NCBI RefSeq assembly: GCF_040050925.1
Contig: NZ_CP157390.1
Span: 186,001-250,000, forward strand
Source: Leifsonia sp. NPDC080035
GTDB lineage: Bacteria > Actinomycetota > Actinomycetes > Actinomycetales > Microbacteriaceae
Length of the DNA: 64,000 nucleotides
Reading direction: 5' to 3'
Of this stretch, positions 1-7,863 are shown in pieces (position 1 is the stretch's first letter; each line of letters opens with the position of its first letter). Both the position numbers and the translations under genes were made by a program. Under the pieces are notes generated by a model. The model was not told the origin of the DNA, ran no database searches, and saw only the letters and a program-made list of their open reading frames with translations.

Positions 1-256
1 CAGGGACGTCGACACCCTCGCCGACAACGGCGCTCAGTGGTTCCCGAAGCTCGTCGGCATGAAGGTGCGCGCCACCGAGACCGCGCGGCGGGTCGTTGAC
101 CAGGCCATCCGGGTCTCCGGCGGCTCCAGCTACTTCTCCGGGAACGAGCTCGGCCGGCTGTACCGCGACGTGCTGGCCGGGCTGTTCCACCCCTCCGACG
201 CCGAGTCGGCCCACAACACCGTCGCCAACGCCTGGCTCGGCCCGGCGGAGGACTGA
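1..256 (+). CDS. acyl-CoA dehydrogenase, C-terminal fragment
   Basis: The frame is open at the left edge, so only about the last 84 residues are here and the start lies outside the window. The tail RLYRDVLAGLFHP, preceded by a Gly-Gly-Ser-Ser-Tyr turn, matches the C-terminal helical domain of acyl-CoA dehydrogenases. That family is FAD-dependent, desaturates acyl-CoA thioesters and passes electrons to ETF. The substrate class cannot be told from this fragment. The next gene starts 10 bases after the stop codon with its own Shine-Dalgarno sequence, so the two probably share a transcript. Confidence 0.75.
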   Translation, partial: RDVDTLADNGAQWFPKLVGMKVRATETARRVVDQAIRVSGGSSYFSGNELGRLYRDVLAGLFHPSDAESAHNTVANAWLGPAED

Positions 257-266
257 GAGGAGCAGG

Positions 267-1379
267 ATGCGCCCCATCACCGCCCAGGACTTCGCCACGC
301 GGCTCTCCCGCGGCGCCGAGCACGCCAGAGAGGCCGGCTTCGACGGGCTCCTGATCGCGCCGGGTCCAGACCTCGCGTACTTCGCGGACTACCTCCCGAT
401 CGCCACCACCGAGCGCATCACGCTGCTCGTCGTTCCCGCCGAGGGCGAGCCGACCATGATCGTCCCCGTGCTGGAGCATGACAGCGCGGCCGAGACCACC
501 GCAGCGGGCACCTTCCGCATCGTCGACTGGCGCGACGGCCAGGACGAGTACGTCCCCACCGCCGCGCTGCTCAACGCCGCCGGCCGGTACGCGGTCTCCG
601 ACGCCCTGTGGGCCATGCACCTGCTCGGCCTGCAGGAGAAGCTTCCGGAGGCGCGGTTCGAGTCCCTCTCCCACGCGCTGCCGATGCTGCGCGCGGTGAA
701 GGGCCCCGACGAGATCGACCGCCTCGCCGCCGCAGGCGCCGCCGCCGACGCGACCTTCGAGGACATCCTCGGCGTCCGGTTCGCGGGACGGACCGAGAAC
801 GAGGTGGCCGCCGACCTCGCGCACCTGCTGCGCGAGCACGGGCACGCGCAGGTGGACTTCACCGTCGTCGGGTCCGGCCCGAACGGCGCCAACCCGCATC
901 ACGAGGCAGGCGAGCGCACCATCCTCGACGGGGACATGGTGGTGCTCGACTTCGGCGGGATCATGGACGGCTACGGGTCGGACACCACCCGCACCGTGCA
1001 CGTCGGTGAGCCGACGGACGAGGAGCACGAGGTCTTCGAGGTCGTCAAGCGCGCCCAGCAGGCCGCGTTCGATGCGGTCGCCGTCGGTGTCGCGTGCCAG
1101 GAGATCGACAGGGCTGCGCGGGCGGTGATCGCCGACGCGGGATACGGCGAGTACTTCATCCACCGCGTCGGCCACGGCATCGGGATGACCACCCACGAGC
1201 CGCCGTACATGGTCGAGGGCGAGGAGCGGCCGATCGAGGCCGGGATGTGCTTCTCCATCGAGCCGGGGATCTACCTGCCCGGCCGTTTCGGCGTCCGGAT
1301 CGAGGACATCGTCGTGGCCGACCACGACGGCGCCCACCGCCTCAACAACACCAGCCGCGAGCTGCACATCGTCCAGTGA
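267..1379 (+). CDS. M24 family metallopeptidase (Xaa-Pro aminopeptidase-like)
   Basis: A 370-residue cytoplasmic pita-bread peptidase that would remove an N-terminal residue preceding proline. All five metal ligands of the family are visible: Asp in VLDFGG (about residue 227), Asp in DTTRT (about 239), His in HRVGHGIG (about 304), Glu in SIEPGIY (about 332) and Glu in RIEDI (about 346). The N-terminal creatinase-like domain is present, so the length is normal for prolidase/aminopeptidase P. The ATG at 267 is chosen because GAGAGGAGCAGG lies just before it; the open frame further upstream overlaps the preceding gene. Its stop overlaps the GTG of the next gene, so the two are translationally coupled. 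Exact peptide specificity is not determined. Confidence 0.88.
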   Translation: MRPITAQDFATRLSRGAEHAREAGFDGLLIAPGPDLAYFADYLPIATTERITLLVVPAEGEPTMIVPVLEHDSAAETTAAGTFRIVDWRDGQDEYVPTAALLNAAGRYAVSDALWAMHLLGLQEKLPEARFESLSHALPMLRAVKGPDEIDRLAAAGAAADATFEDILGVRFAGRTENEVAADLAHLLREHGHAQVDFTVVGSGPNGANPHHEAGERTILDGDMVVLDFGGIMDGYGSDTTRTVHVGEPTDEEHEVFEVVKRAQQAAFDAVAVGVACQEIDRAARAVIADAGYGEYFIHRVGHGIGMTTHEPPYMVEGEERPIEAGMCFSIEPGIYLPGRFGVRIEDIVVADHDGAHRLNNTSRELHIVQ

Positions 1380-2641
1380 CGGCAGCGACGGCCGACCGCG
1401 ACGCGGAGCGACGGCGGGCGCTCCGCCGGATGAAGCTGCTGGCGACCGGACTGCTGATCGTCGCCGCGGTGGTGTTCGCCGTGGCGTTCGCGCTGCAGGA
1501 GCGCTACCCGTGGCTCGGCTACGTCCGGGCCGCGGCCGAGGGCGCGATGGTCGGTGCGCTGGCGGACTGGTTCGCGGTGACCGCGCTGTTCCGGCACCCG
1601 CTCGGGCTGCGCATCCCGCACACGGCGATCATCCCGACCCGCAAGGACGAGATCGGCGAGAGCCTCGGCGAGTTCGTGGAGACCAATTTCCTCTCCGACG
1701 AGGTGGTCGCCGGCCGGCTCGGCACGCTCGACCTGGCCGGCGCGATCGCGGACTGGCTCGCCCGACCGGCCAACGCGCGGCGGGTGGTCACCGAGGTCTC
1801 CGGCGGGCTGACCGGGATCGCCGGACTGCTCGACGACGACAGGATGCGCGATGCGGTGGAGGCGGTGGTCCGCACCCACATCGTGGAACCGAAATGGGGC
1901 CCGCCGCTCGGACGCCTCGGCGATCGGGTGCTCGCCTCCGGCGGACACCGCGAGGCGGTGGACCTGCTGCTCGACCGGCTGGACGACTGGCTCGCCGCGC
2001 ATCCCGAGGCCTTGGCGCAGCTCGTCTCGGGCCGGCTGCCGTCGTGGATGCCGTCGTTCGTCGACCGACTGGTGGACGACCGCGTGCACGCCGAACTGCG
2101 CCGGTTCGTGTCCGACGTTCGGCGCGACCCCGACCACCGGCTGCGGCACGCGCTCGACGACTACCTCGCCGACGTCGCCGCCCGGCTGCAGAACGACCCG
2201 GCCACCATCGAGCGGCTGGAGGACGCCAAGGCGCGCGCGTTCGACGACCCGCGCATCCGCGAGCTCGCCGCCTCCGCCTGGTCGGCCGCCCGGGCGGCCG
2301 CCGTGGACGCGCTGTCCGATCCGCAGAGCGAGCTGCGCCGCCGGGCGACGGCCGCCGTCGCCGATGCCGCCGCGCGCGTCACCCGCGACCCCGAGTTGCG
2401 GGCGTCGCTGAACACCCGGCTCGCCGACGCCGCCCTGCACCTGGTGTCCACCTACCGGCACGACATCGCGAGCATCATCTCCGACACCGTTCGCGGCTGG
2501 GATGCGGCGGAGACGACCGACAAGATCGAGACCCAGGTGGGCCGCGACCTGCAGTTCATCCGGATCAACGGCACGGTCGTCGGCGCCCTCGCCGGCTTCG
2601 CGATCTACGCGGTGGCCACCGCCATCTCCGCGGCCCTCTGA
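1376..2641 (+). CDS. DUF445 family membrane protein
   Basis: A 421-residue protein starting at a GTG that overlaps the previous stop (GTGA). A transmembrane segment lies at about residues 19-38 and is followed by the motif GAMVGALADWFAVTALFRHP, typical of DUF445 proteins. The centre is a long helical region with repeated Arg/Ala/Asp-rich segments, and a second hydrophobic helix (about residues 397-418) ends the protein. This hairpin-like layout, both ends in the membrane with a long soluble middle, is the family norm. The family has no agreed function. A huge inverted repeat follows the stop. Confidence 0.85.
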   Translation: MTAATADRDAERRRALRRMKLLATGLLIVAAVVFAVAFALQERYPWLGYVRAAAEGAMVGALADWFAVTALFRHPLGLRIPHTAIIPTRKDEIGESLGEFVETNFLSDEVVAGRLGTLDLAGAIADWLARPANARRVVTEVSGGLTGIAGLLDDDRMRDAVEAVVRTHIVEPKWGPPLGRLGDRVLASGGHREAVDLLLDRLDDWLAAHPEALAQLVSGRLPSWMPSFVDRLVDDRVHAELRRFVSDVRRDPDHRLRHALDDYLADVAARLQNDPATIERLEDAKARAFDDPRIRELAASAWSAARAAAVDALSDPQSELRRRATAAVADAAARVTRDPELRASLNTRLADAALHLVSTYRHDIASIISDTVRGWDAAETTDKIETQVGRDLQFIRINGTVVGALAGFAIYAVATAISAAL

Positions 2642-2653
2642 GCAGCGCGCCGA

Positions 2654-2719
2654 CCGCCGAGGGGCACGTTGTTGTCGCTTTTTTGCACGCGGAAGCGACA
2701 ATAACGTGCCCCTCGGCGG
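2654..2719. repeat. long extragenic palindrome, probable bidirectional terminator
   Basis: Two 27-base arms (2654-2680 and 2693-2719) pair perfectly except for one G.U wobble, leaving a 12-base loop. The arm begins CCGCCGAGGGGCACGTT and ends with TCGCTT. It fills the space between two convergent genes, so it can end transcription from both sides. The stem is about three times longer than an ordinary terminator needs. Confidence 0.85.
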
Positions 2720-2721
2720 GG

Positions 2722-3102
2722 CTATGCCCGGCGCAGGGTGCGGCGGCGCACGAACGGCAGCGCGAGGAGGCGCCAGCCGACGAGGAAGACGCCGAGCACC
2801 GCGAACGCGACGGCGATGAAGCTCGGCTGCACGCCCTGACCCGCCGAGGTGCGGATGAGCATCCCGAGCGCGACGGTCATCAGCCAGATCGGGATGCCCG
2901 GCCAGACGACGGCGAGCGGGCGCCGCCATGCCCAGGTGACAAGCCAGCCAGCGACCAGCCCGACCAGGAACGGCCAGAGCGTCGTGAGGACGCCGAGCAG
3001 GCTGCCGGCCTCGCCGTGGCTGCGGCGGCCGACCAGCACGAACACGGTGACGAGGACGGCGTCGATCACGAACGCCACGAGCGCTGTCCTCCAGGATTTC
3101 AC
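2722..3102 (-). CDS. DUF3054 family membrane protein
   Basis: A 126-residue protein with four predicted membrane helices: residues about 5-24, 36-55, 66-84 and 95-113. It has a basic C-terminus (VRRRTLRRA). The sequence VIDAVLVTVFVLVGRRSHGE at the N-terminus and the PLAVVWPGIPIWLMT segment are typical of DUF3054. The GTG at 3102 is taken as the start because it places the first membrane helix directly after a short VKSWR head; longer in-frame starts run into the neighbouring divergent gene. The function is unknown. Confidence 0.75.
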   Translation of the reverse strand: MKSWRTALVAFVIDAVLVTVFVLVGRRSHGEAGSLLGVLTTLWPFLVGLVAGWLVTWAWRRPLAVVWPGIPIWLMTVALGMLIRTSAGQGVQPSFIAVAFAVLGVFLVGWRLLALPFVRRRTLRRA

Positions 3103-3208
3103 GCGGTCGATGCTACGCGGCGCCGCCCGTGGGTTCCCTGGACGCGAGGCGGGTGGTGCCCGCTCAGTAGACTGGGGATCGAGCCCACCGCCGAGTCCTG
3201 GAGCCCCC

Positions 3209-6079
3209 GTGCCGAATTCCGACTTCCTCGCCCAGCCCTCGCTCCCCCGCCCCGACGTCGGCGCCGACGACGCGGCCGGCATCGCCGCGCGCGCGTTCGG
3301 TCTGAACGGCCGGATCCGCGAGCTCGGCAGCAACCAGGACAGGAACTTCCTGGTCGACACCGGCGACGAGCGCTTCGTGCTGAAGATCGCCAACCCCGTC
3401 TTCTCGGCCGACGAGCTGCACGCGCAGAACGCCGCGCTCGGTGCGCTCGCGGGCTCCGGCATCCGCATCCCCGAGGTCGTCCCGTCCCTGGTCGGCGACG
3501 AGGTGATCGAGGTGGAGGTGCAGGGCCGCACGCTGCTCGCGCGCGTGCTGCGCTACCTCGACGGCGACCCCCTCACCGATGTCGAGCGACCCACCGCAGA
3601 CCAGCTGCGGACGCTCGGTGCCCTGGCGGGCTCGGTCGCGGCCGGCCTTGCCGACCTCGACCACCCCGGGCTCGTCCGGACCACCCAGTGGGATGCGCGC
3701 ATCGGCGGCGAGGTCGTCGAGCTGCTCCTCGACCATGTCGAGCAGCCCGCCAAGCGCCGAGCCGTGCGCGAGGCCGCGGCGGACGCGCTCGCGCGCCTGG
3801 CGCCGCTGCGCGACCGCCTCCGCGTGCAGGCCGTCCACGGCGACGTGACCGACGACAACATCGTGCTCGGCGAGGACGGCCCCGGCGTGATCGATTTCGG
3901 CGATGTGGCCGACGGCTGGCTCGTCGCCGAGCTCGCCTCCACCGTCACCAGCGCCCTGCACCACCTGCCGGATACGCCGCTCGCGGTCCTGGACGTGATC
4001 GAGGCCTTCCACGAGCACGCACCGCTGGACGACGTGGATGTCGCCGCCCTCTGGCCGCTGGTCGTTCTGCGCGGCGCGGTGCTCGTCGTCAGCGGCGAGC
4101 AGCAGGTGGCGCTGGACGGCGACAACGCCTACGCCGACGAGAACCGCGCGCACGAGTGGGTCGCCTTCGACGTCGCCCGGCGCCTCGACGCCGACGAGCT
4201 GGAGGCGCTCATCCGCGCCCGACTGTGGGGTCCGAGGTCAGCGGCACCGGCCCTCGGCCGCGTCGTCGGGGTGGAGAGCACGGCGGACAACGTCGCCGAC
4301 CTCTCCGTCACTTCGCGCGACCTCGACGAGGGCGCGTGGTTGGTCGAGGGAGCAGAGGATGCCGTCCTCGCGCGTGTGTGCCGTGACAGCGGCCACGCCG
4401 TCACCCGCTACGGCGAGGCGCGCCTGACCAGGGCCACGGTCGACAGGAGCGCCCCGTCGGCGACCATCGCGCTCGGCGTCTCCCTGGACGTCCCCGCAGG
4501 GATGAGCGTGCTCGCCCCGTTCGCCGGCGAGCTCTCCCTCGTCGAGGGCTCCTGGCTGCTCGGCGGCGACGGCATCGATCTCTGGCTCGACGGCCTCACC
4601 CGGCCGCTCACCACCGCGACCGTCGCCGCCGGCGAGGAGCTCGGCACCGCGGTCCGGCTGACCGTTCAGCTCAGCCGCATCCCCGGACGCCGCCCTCCGG
4701 CGTTCGTGACCCCGGCCTTCCCGCTCCCGGTGTGGAGCGCCGTCTCCCCCGACCCGTCCGCGCTGTTCGGGATCGAGCTCGCCGCGGACCCCTCCGACCC
4801 GGCGGACGTGCTCGCCCGCCGCGACTCCAGCTTCGCGCAGGTGCAGGAGCACTACTTCGCCGAGCCTCCGCTGATCGAGCGCGGCTGGCGGCATCACCTC
4901 GTCGACACCCGAGCGCAGAGCTACCTCGACATGGTCAACAACGTCACGCAGATCGGGCACGCGCATCCACGGCTCGTGAACGCTGTGCGCGACCAGTGGG
5001 CACGGCTGAACACGAACTCGCGCTTCCACTACGAGGAGCTCTCCCGGTTCACGGAGCGTCTCGCGGAGGTCGCACCCGACGGGCTGGACACCGTCTTCCT
5101 CGTCAACAGCGGCAGCGAGGCGGTCGACCTCGCGCTGCGGCTCGCCCAGGTGCACACTGGTCGCCGGACCGTGCTCGCGGTGACGGAGGCGTACCACGGC
5201 TGGACCGTCGGGGCGGACGCCGTCTCGTCCTCCCTGGGCGACAACCCGCGCGCTCTCGAGACCCGGCCCGACTGGGTGCGGCTGGTCGCATCGCCGAACG
5301 TCTTCCACGGCGCGCACCGCGGGCTCGACTCCGGTCCCGCCTACCTCGCCGAGCTGGACGCCGACCTCGCCGAACTCGACGCCTCTGGAACGCCGATCGC
5401 CGGCTTCATCGCGGAACCGGTGTTCGGCAACGCCGGCGGTCTGATGCTGCCGGACGGCTACCTCGCCGGTGTCTACGAGCGGATCCGGGCGCGCGGCGGC
5501 GTGTGCATCGCCGACGAGGTGCAGGTCGGCTACGGCCGGCTCGGCCACTACTTCTGGGGCTCTGCGCAGCAGGGCGTCGTGCCGGACATCATCACGGTGG
5601 CCAAGGCGATGGGCAACGGCCACCCGCTCGGGGCGGTGATCACCCGACGCGAGATCGCCGAGTCGTTCGCCGCGGAGGGCAGCTTCTTCTCGTCCGCGGG
5701 CGGCAGCCCGGTCAGCTCGGTCGTCGGCCTCACCGTGCTCGACGTGATGCGCGACGAGGGCCTGCAGGAGAACGCCGCGACGGTCGGCGACCACCTCGCC
5801 GGCCGGCTGCGCGCACTCGGCGAGCAGCACCCGATCGTCGGTGCCGTGCACGGGATGGGCCTGTACCTCGGCGTCGAGCTGGTCCGCGACCGGGAGACGC
5901 TCGAGCCCGCCAGCGCCGAGGCGGCGCTGATCTGCGAGCGGATGCTCGCGGAGGGCGCGATCGTGCAGCCGACCGGGGATTACAAGAACGTCCTGAAGAT
6001 CAAGCCGCCGCTGTGCATCACGCGGGAGAGCGCCGACCGGTTCGCCGACGCGCTCGACCTGGTGCTCGCGACGCTGTAG
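3209..6079 (+). CDS. aminoglycoside phosphotransferase-like kinase / class III aminotransferase fusion
   Basis: A 956-residue three-part cytoplasmic protein. Residues about 20-350 form an APH/choline-kinase fold with the catalytic loop HGDVTDDN (about 210) and metal site DFGD (about 230). Residues about 415-490 resemble a peptidase M23-like beta domain (MSVLAPFAGELSLVEG). Residues about 530-956 form a PLP class III aminotransferase with the cofactor motif IADEVQVGYGRLG and the Schiff-base lysine in VAKAMGNGHPLG (about 798). Related fusions phosphorylate an amino-alcohol or hydroxy-amino acid and then eliminate or transaminate it; the substrate here is unknown. The GTG at 3209 follows GGAG by 5 bases, and a possible -10 box TAGACT lies at 3168-3173. 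The gene is monocistronic. Confidence 0.8.
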   Translation: MPNSDFLAQPSLPRPDVGADDAAGIAARAFGLNGRIRELGSNQDRNFLVDTGDERFVLKIANPVFSADELHAQNAALGALAGSGIRIPEVVPSLVGDEVIEVEVQGRTLLARVLRYLDGDPLTDVERPTADQLRTLGALAGSVAAGLADLDHPGLVRTTQWDARIGGEVVELLLDHVEQPAKRRAVREAAADALARLAPLRDRLRVQAVHGDVTDDNIVLGEDGPGVIDFGDVADGWLVAELASTVTSALHHLPDTPLAVLDVIEAFHEHAPLDDVDVAALWPLVVLRGAVLVVSGEQQVALDGDNAYADENRAHEWVAFDVARRLDADELEALIRARLWGPRSAAPALGRVVGVESTADNVADLSVTSRDLDEGAWLVEGAEDAVLARVCRDSGHAVTRYGEARLTRATVDRSAPSATIALGVSLDVPAGMSVLAPFAGELSLVEGSWLLGGDGIDLWLDGLTRPLTTATVAAGEELGTAVRLTVQLSRIPGRRPPAFVTPAFPLPVWSAVSPDPSALFGIELAADPSDPADVLARRDSSFAQVQEHYFAEPPLIERGWRHHLVDTRAQSYLDMVNNVTQIGHAHPRLVNAVRDQWARLNTNSRFHYEELSRFTERLAEVAPDGLDTVFLVNSGSEAVDLALRLAQVHTGRRTVLAVTEAYHGWTVGADAVSSSLGDNPRALETRPDWVRLVASPNVFHGAHRGLDSGPAYLAELDADLAELDASGTPIAGFIAEPVFGNAGGLMLPDGYLAGVYERIRARGGVCIADEVQVGYGRLGHYFWGSAQQGVVPDIITVAKAMGNGHPLGAVITRREIAESFAAEGSFFSSAGGSPVSSVVGLTVLDVMRDEGLQENAATVGDHLAGRLRALGEQHPIVGAVHGMGLYLGVELVRDRETLEPASAEAALICERMLAEGAIVQPTGDYKNVLKIKPPLCITRESADRFADALDLVLATL

Positions 6080-6094
6080 CCCCCGAGACAGGGC

Positions 6095-6985
6095 TCACGA
6101 CGCCGGAGGCCGGCGCAGCGTCCGGGCGGCCGCGGCGTCGATCTCGGCGGCGACCCGGCCGAGCACCGCCGAGCGGAGCGACCACTGCTGCCAGTAGAGC
6201 GGGACGTCCAGCGCGCCGTCGGGATCGAGCACGACGAGCCGGCCTTCCGCGACGGGCTCGTCCGCCTGCAGGTCGGGCAGCATCGCCCAGCCGAGACCCA
6301 GCTCGGCGGCGCGCACGAACTCGGTGGACGCGGGGATGTGGTGCCGTGGTGGATGCGCGCCCGGCGCGAACCGCGCGAGGTACCGGTCCTGCAGCGTGTC
6401 CTTGCGGTCGAAGACCAGCATCGGCGCCGCGGCCGCCGTGTCCGGGGTCCAGCCGCGCGGGCACCAGCGGTCGACGAACGCGGGGCTCGCCGTCGGCCGG
6501 TAGGTCATCGCCCCGAGGGGGCTGACGACACAGCCCTGCACCGGCTCGGGGTCGGAGCTGATCGCGGCCATCGCCGTCCCGTCGCGCAGCCGGTCCAGGG
6601 TGTGCTCCTGGTCGTCGAGGACGACGTCGAAGGAGAGACCCGGCAGCGCGGCGAGTGCCGGGAGCACCCAGGTGGCGAGCGAGTCGGCGTTGACCACGAG
6701 CGGGATGGCCGCGGTCGTGTCCTGGTCGGACCCGGCCAGCTCCGCGACCGCCTCCGCCTCCAGTAGGGCGACCTGCCGGGCGAGGCGCACCAGCACCGCG
6801 CCCGCCTCCGTCGGCTCGATCGGCTTGCTGCGGCGGACGAGCACCCGCCCGCTCTGCTCCTCGAGCGCCTTGATCCGCTGGCTCACCGCGGACGGGGTGA
6901 TGTGCAGGGCAGCTGCGGCGCGCTCGAAGGTGCCGTGGTCGACGACAGCGGCGAGGGTGCGCAGCTGCTCGGCGTTCGTCTCCAT
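6095..6985 (-). CDS. lysG: LysR-type regulator of lysine/arginine export
   Basis: A 296-residue LysR-family activator of the ArgP/IciA/LysG branch. An N-terminal winged helix-turn-helix (residues about 3-62, with TFERAAAALHITPSAVSQRI) is followed by a periplasmic-binding-like effector domain. LysG proteins bind lysine, arginine or histidine and switch on the divergent exporter gene. That arrangement is present here: lysE starts 72 bases away on the other strand. The ATG at 6985 is used; a TTG three codons upstream is possible. A -10 box TAGCAT (6999 to 6994, minus strand) sits 8 bases before the ATG, which suggests a leaderless mRNA. Confidence 0.88.
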   Translation of the reverse strand: METNAEQLRTLAAVVDHGTFERAAAALHITPSAVSQRIKALEEQSGRVLVRRSKPIEPTEAGAVLVRLARQVALLEAEAVAELAGSDQDTTAAIPLVVNADSLATWVLPALAALPGLSFDVVLDDQEHTLDRLRDGTAMAAISSDPEPVQGCVVSPLGAMTYRPTASPAFVDRWCPRGWTPDTAAAAPMLVFDRKDTLQDRYLARFAPGAHPPRHHIPASTEFVRAAELGLGWAMLPDLQADEPVAEGRLVVLDPDGALDVPLYWQQWSLRSAVLGRVAAEIDAAAARTLRRPPAS

Positions 6986-6993
6986 GGACAGCA

Positions 6994-7050
6994 ATGCTAA
7001 TGCTTCGTAAGAAACCTGAGCTGTACTGAACCAACTCCCTTACGTATCGT
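6994..7050. promoter_or_regulatory. divergent lysG/lysE promoter region
   Basis: Two -10 boxes face away from each other: TAGCAT on the minus strand (6999-6994) for lysG and TATCGT on the plus strand (7045-7050) for lysE. Each ends 6-8 bases before its start codon. The space between them would hold the LysG binding site; I do not see a perfect dyad in it. Confidence 0.5.
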
Positions 7051-7056
7051 CGTCGT

Positions 7057-7665
7057 GTGCTCGCCTCCCTCGCTCCCTTCTTCGCCGGACTCGGCTCCGG
7101 CGCCTCGCTCATCGTGGCGATCGGCGCCCAGAATGCGTTCGTGCTGCGGCAGGGCCTGCGCCGCGAGCACGTGCTGCCGATCGTGCTGATCTGCGTGGCG
7201 AGCGACGCGGCGCTGATCGCCGCGGGCGTTGCGGGGATCGGCGTGCTCGTGAGGGCGGCGCCGCTCGCCCTGCAGATCGTCCGCTGGGCCGGGTTCGCGT
7301 TCCTGCTCGGCTACGCGTTCGTCGCAGCGCGTCGGGCGCTGCGGCCGACGAGCCTGTCGGCGGCCGGGGCGGGGGCGGCGTCCCTCGTCGCGGCGATCGG
7401 CACCTGCCTCGCGATCACCTGGCTGAACCCGCACGTGTACCTCGACACCGTGCTGCTGCTCGGTTCGCTCTCCGCCGCACACGGCGACCAGGGACGCTGG
7501 GTCTTCGGCGCGGGAGCCGCGACCGCGAGCCTGCTCTGGTTTACCATCCTCGGCTTCGGCGCCCGGTTCGCCGCTCCGGTGTTCGCGCGCCCGATCGCGT
7601 GGCGCGTCCTGGACGCCGGGATCGCCGTGCTGATGGTGGTGCTGGCGGTACTGCTCGTGGTGTGA
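7057..7665 (+). CDS. lysE: LysE/ArgO family basic amino acid exporter
   Basis: A 202-residue inner-membrane exporter with six predicted helices. The N-terminal signature GASLIVAIGAQNAFVLRQG and the internal TWLNPHVYLDTVLLLG are the hallmark sequences of LysE/ArgO. The protein exports L-lysine and L-arginine when their cytoplasmic level becomes harmful, for example during peptide feeding. The start is the GTG at 7057, six bases after the -10 box TATCGT, so the transcript is probably leaderless and there is no Shine-Dalgarno sequence. It is paired divergently with lysG, the expected activator. Confidence 0.92.
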   Translation: MLASLAPFFAGLGSGASLIVAIGAQNAFVLRQGLRREHVLPIVLICVASDAALIAAGVAGIGVLVRAAPLALQIVRWAGFAFLLGYAFVAARRALRPTSLSAAGAGAASLVAAIGTCLAITWLNPHVYLDTVLLLGSLSAAHGDQGRWVFGAGAATASLLWFTILGFGARFAAPVFARPIAWRVLDAGIAVLMVVLAVLLVV

Positions 7666-7711
7666 GCGGAGTCCAGCGCGTCTTGACTACGGAGCGAGGC
7701 GGCTGAATCCG

Positions 7712-7743
7712 TCCGTAGTACGGAATTTCCGCGATCAATTCCG
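7712..7743. promoter_or_regulatory. two inverted repeats upstream of the permease gene
   Basis: TCCGTA-G-TACGGA (7712-7724) is a perfect 6-base dyad. It overlaps CGGAATT-N9-AATTCCG (7721-7743), a second dyad with 7-base arms. A possible -10 box CATAAT follows at 7784-7789. The overlap suggests an operator region for the permease gene; the regulator is not identified. Confidence 0.45.
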
Positions 7744-7863
7744 CGGGCCGCCCGGAAAAGGACGACGAAATCCGCATTCCCGGCATAATGGTCAGCACGT
7801 CGCACCCGCTTGCCCGGAGCCGACGCACGTCGGCGCCGCTGCCACGTTCCCGAAGGAGAGAAC

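Noticed and set aside
1271..2929. Long minus-strand frame opposite the DUF445 gene
   Set aside because: It is the shadow of a supported gene; the translation is low-complexity Arg/Pro/Gly with no motif.
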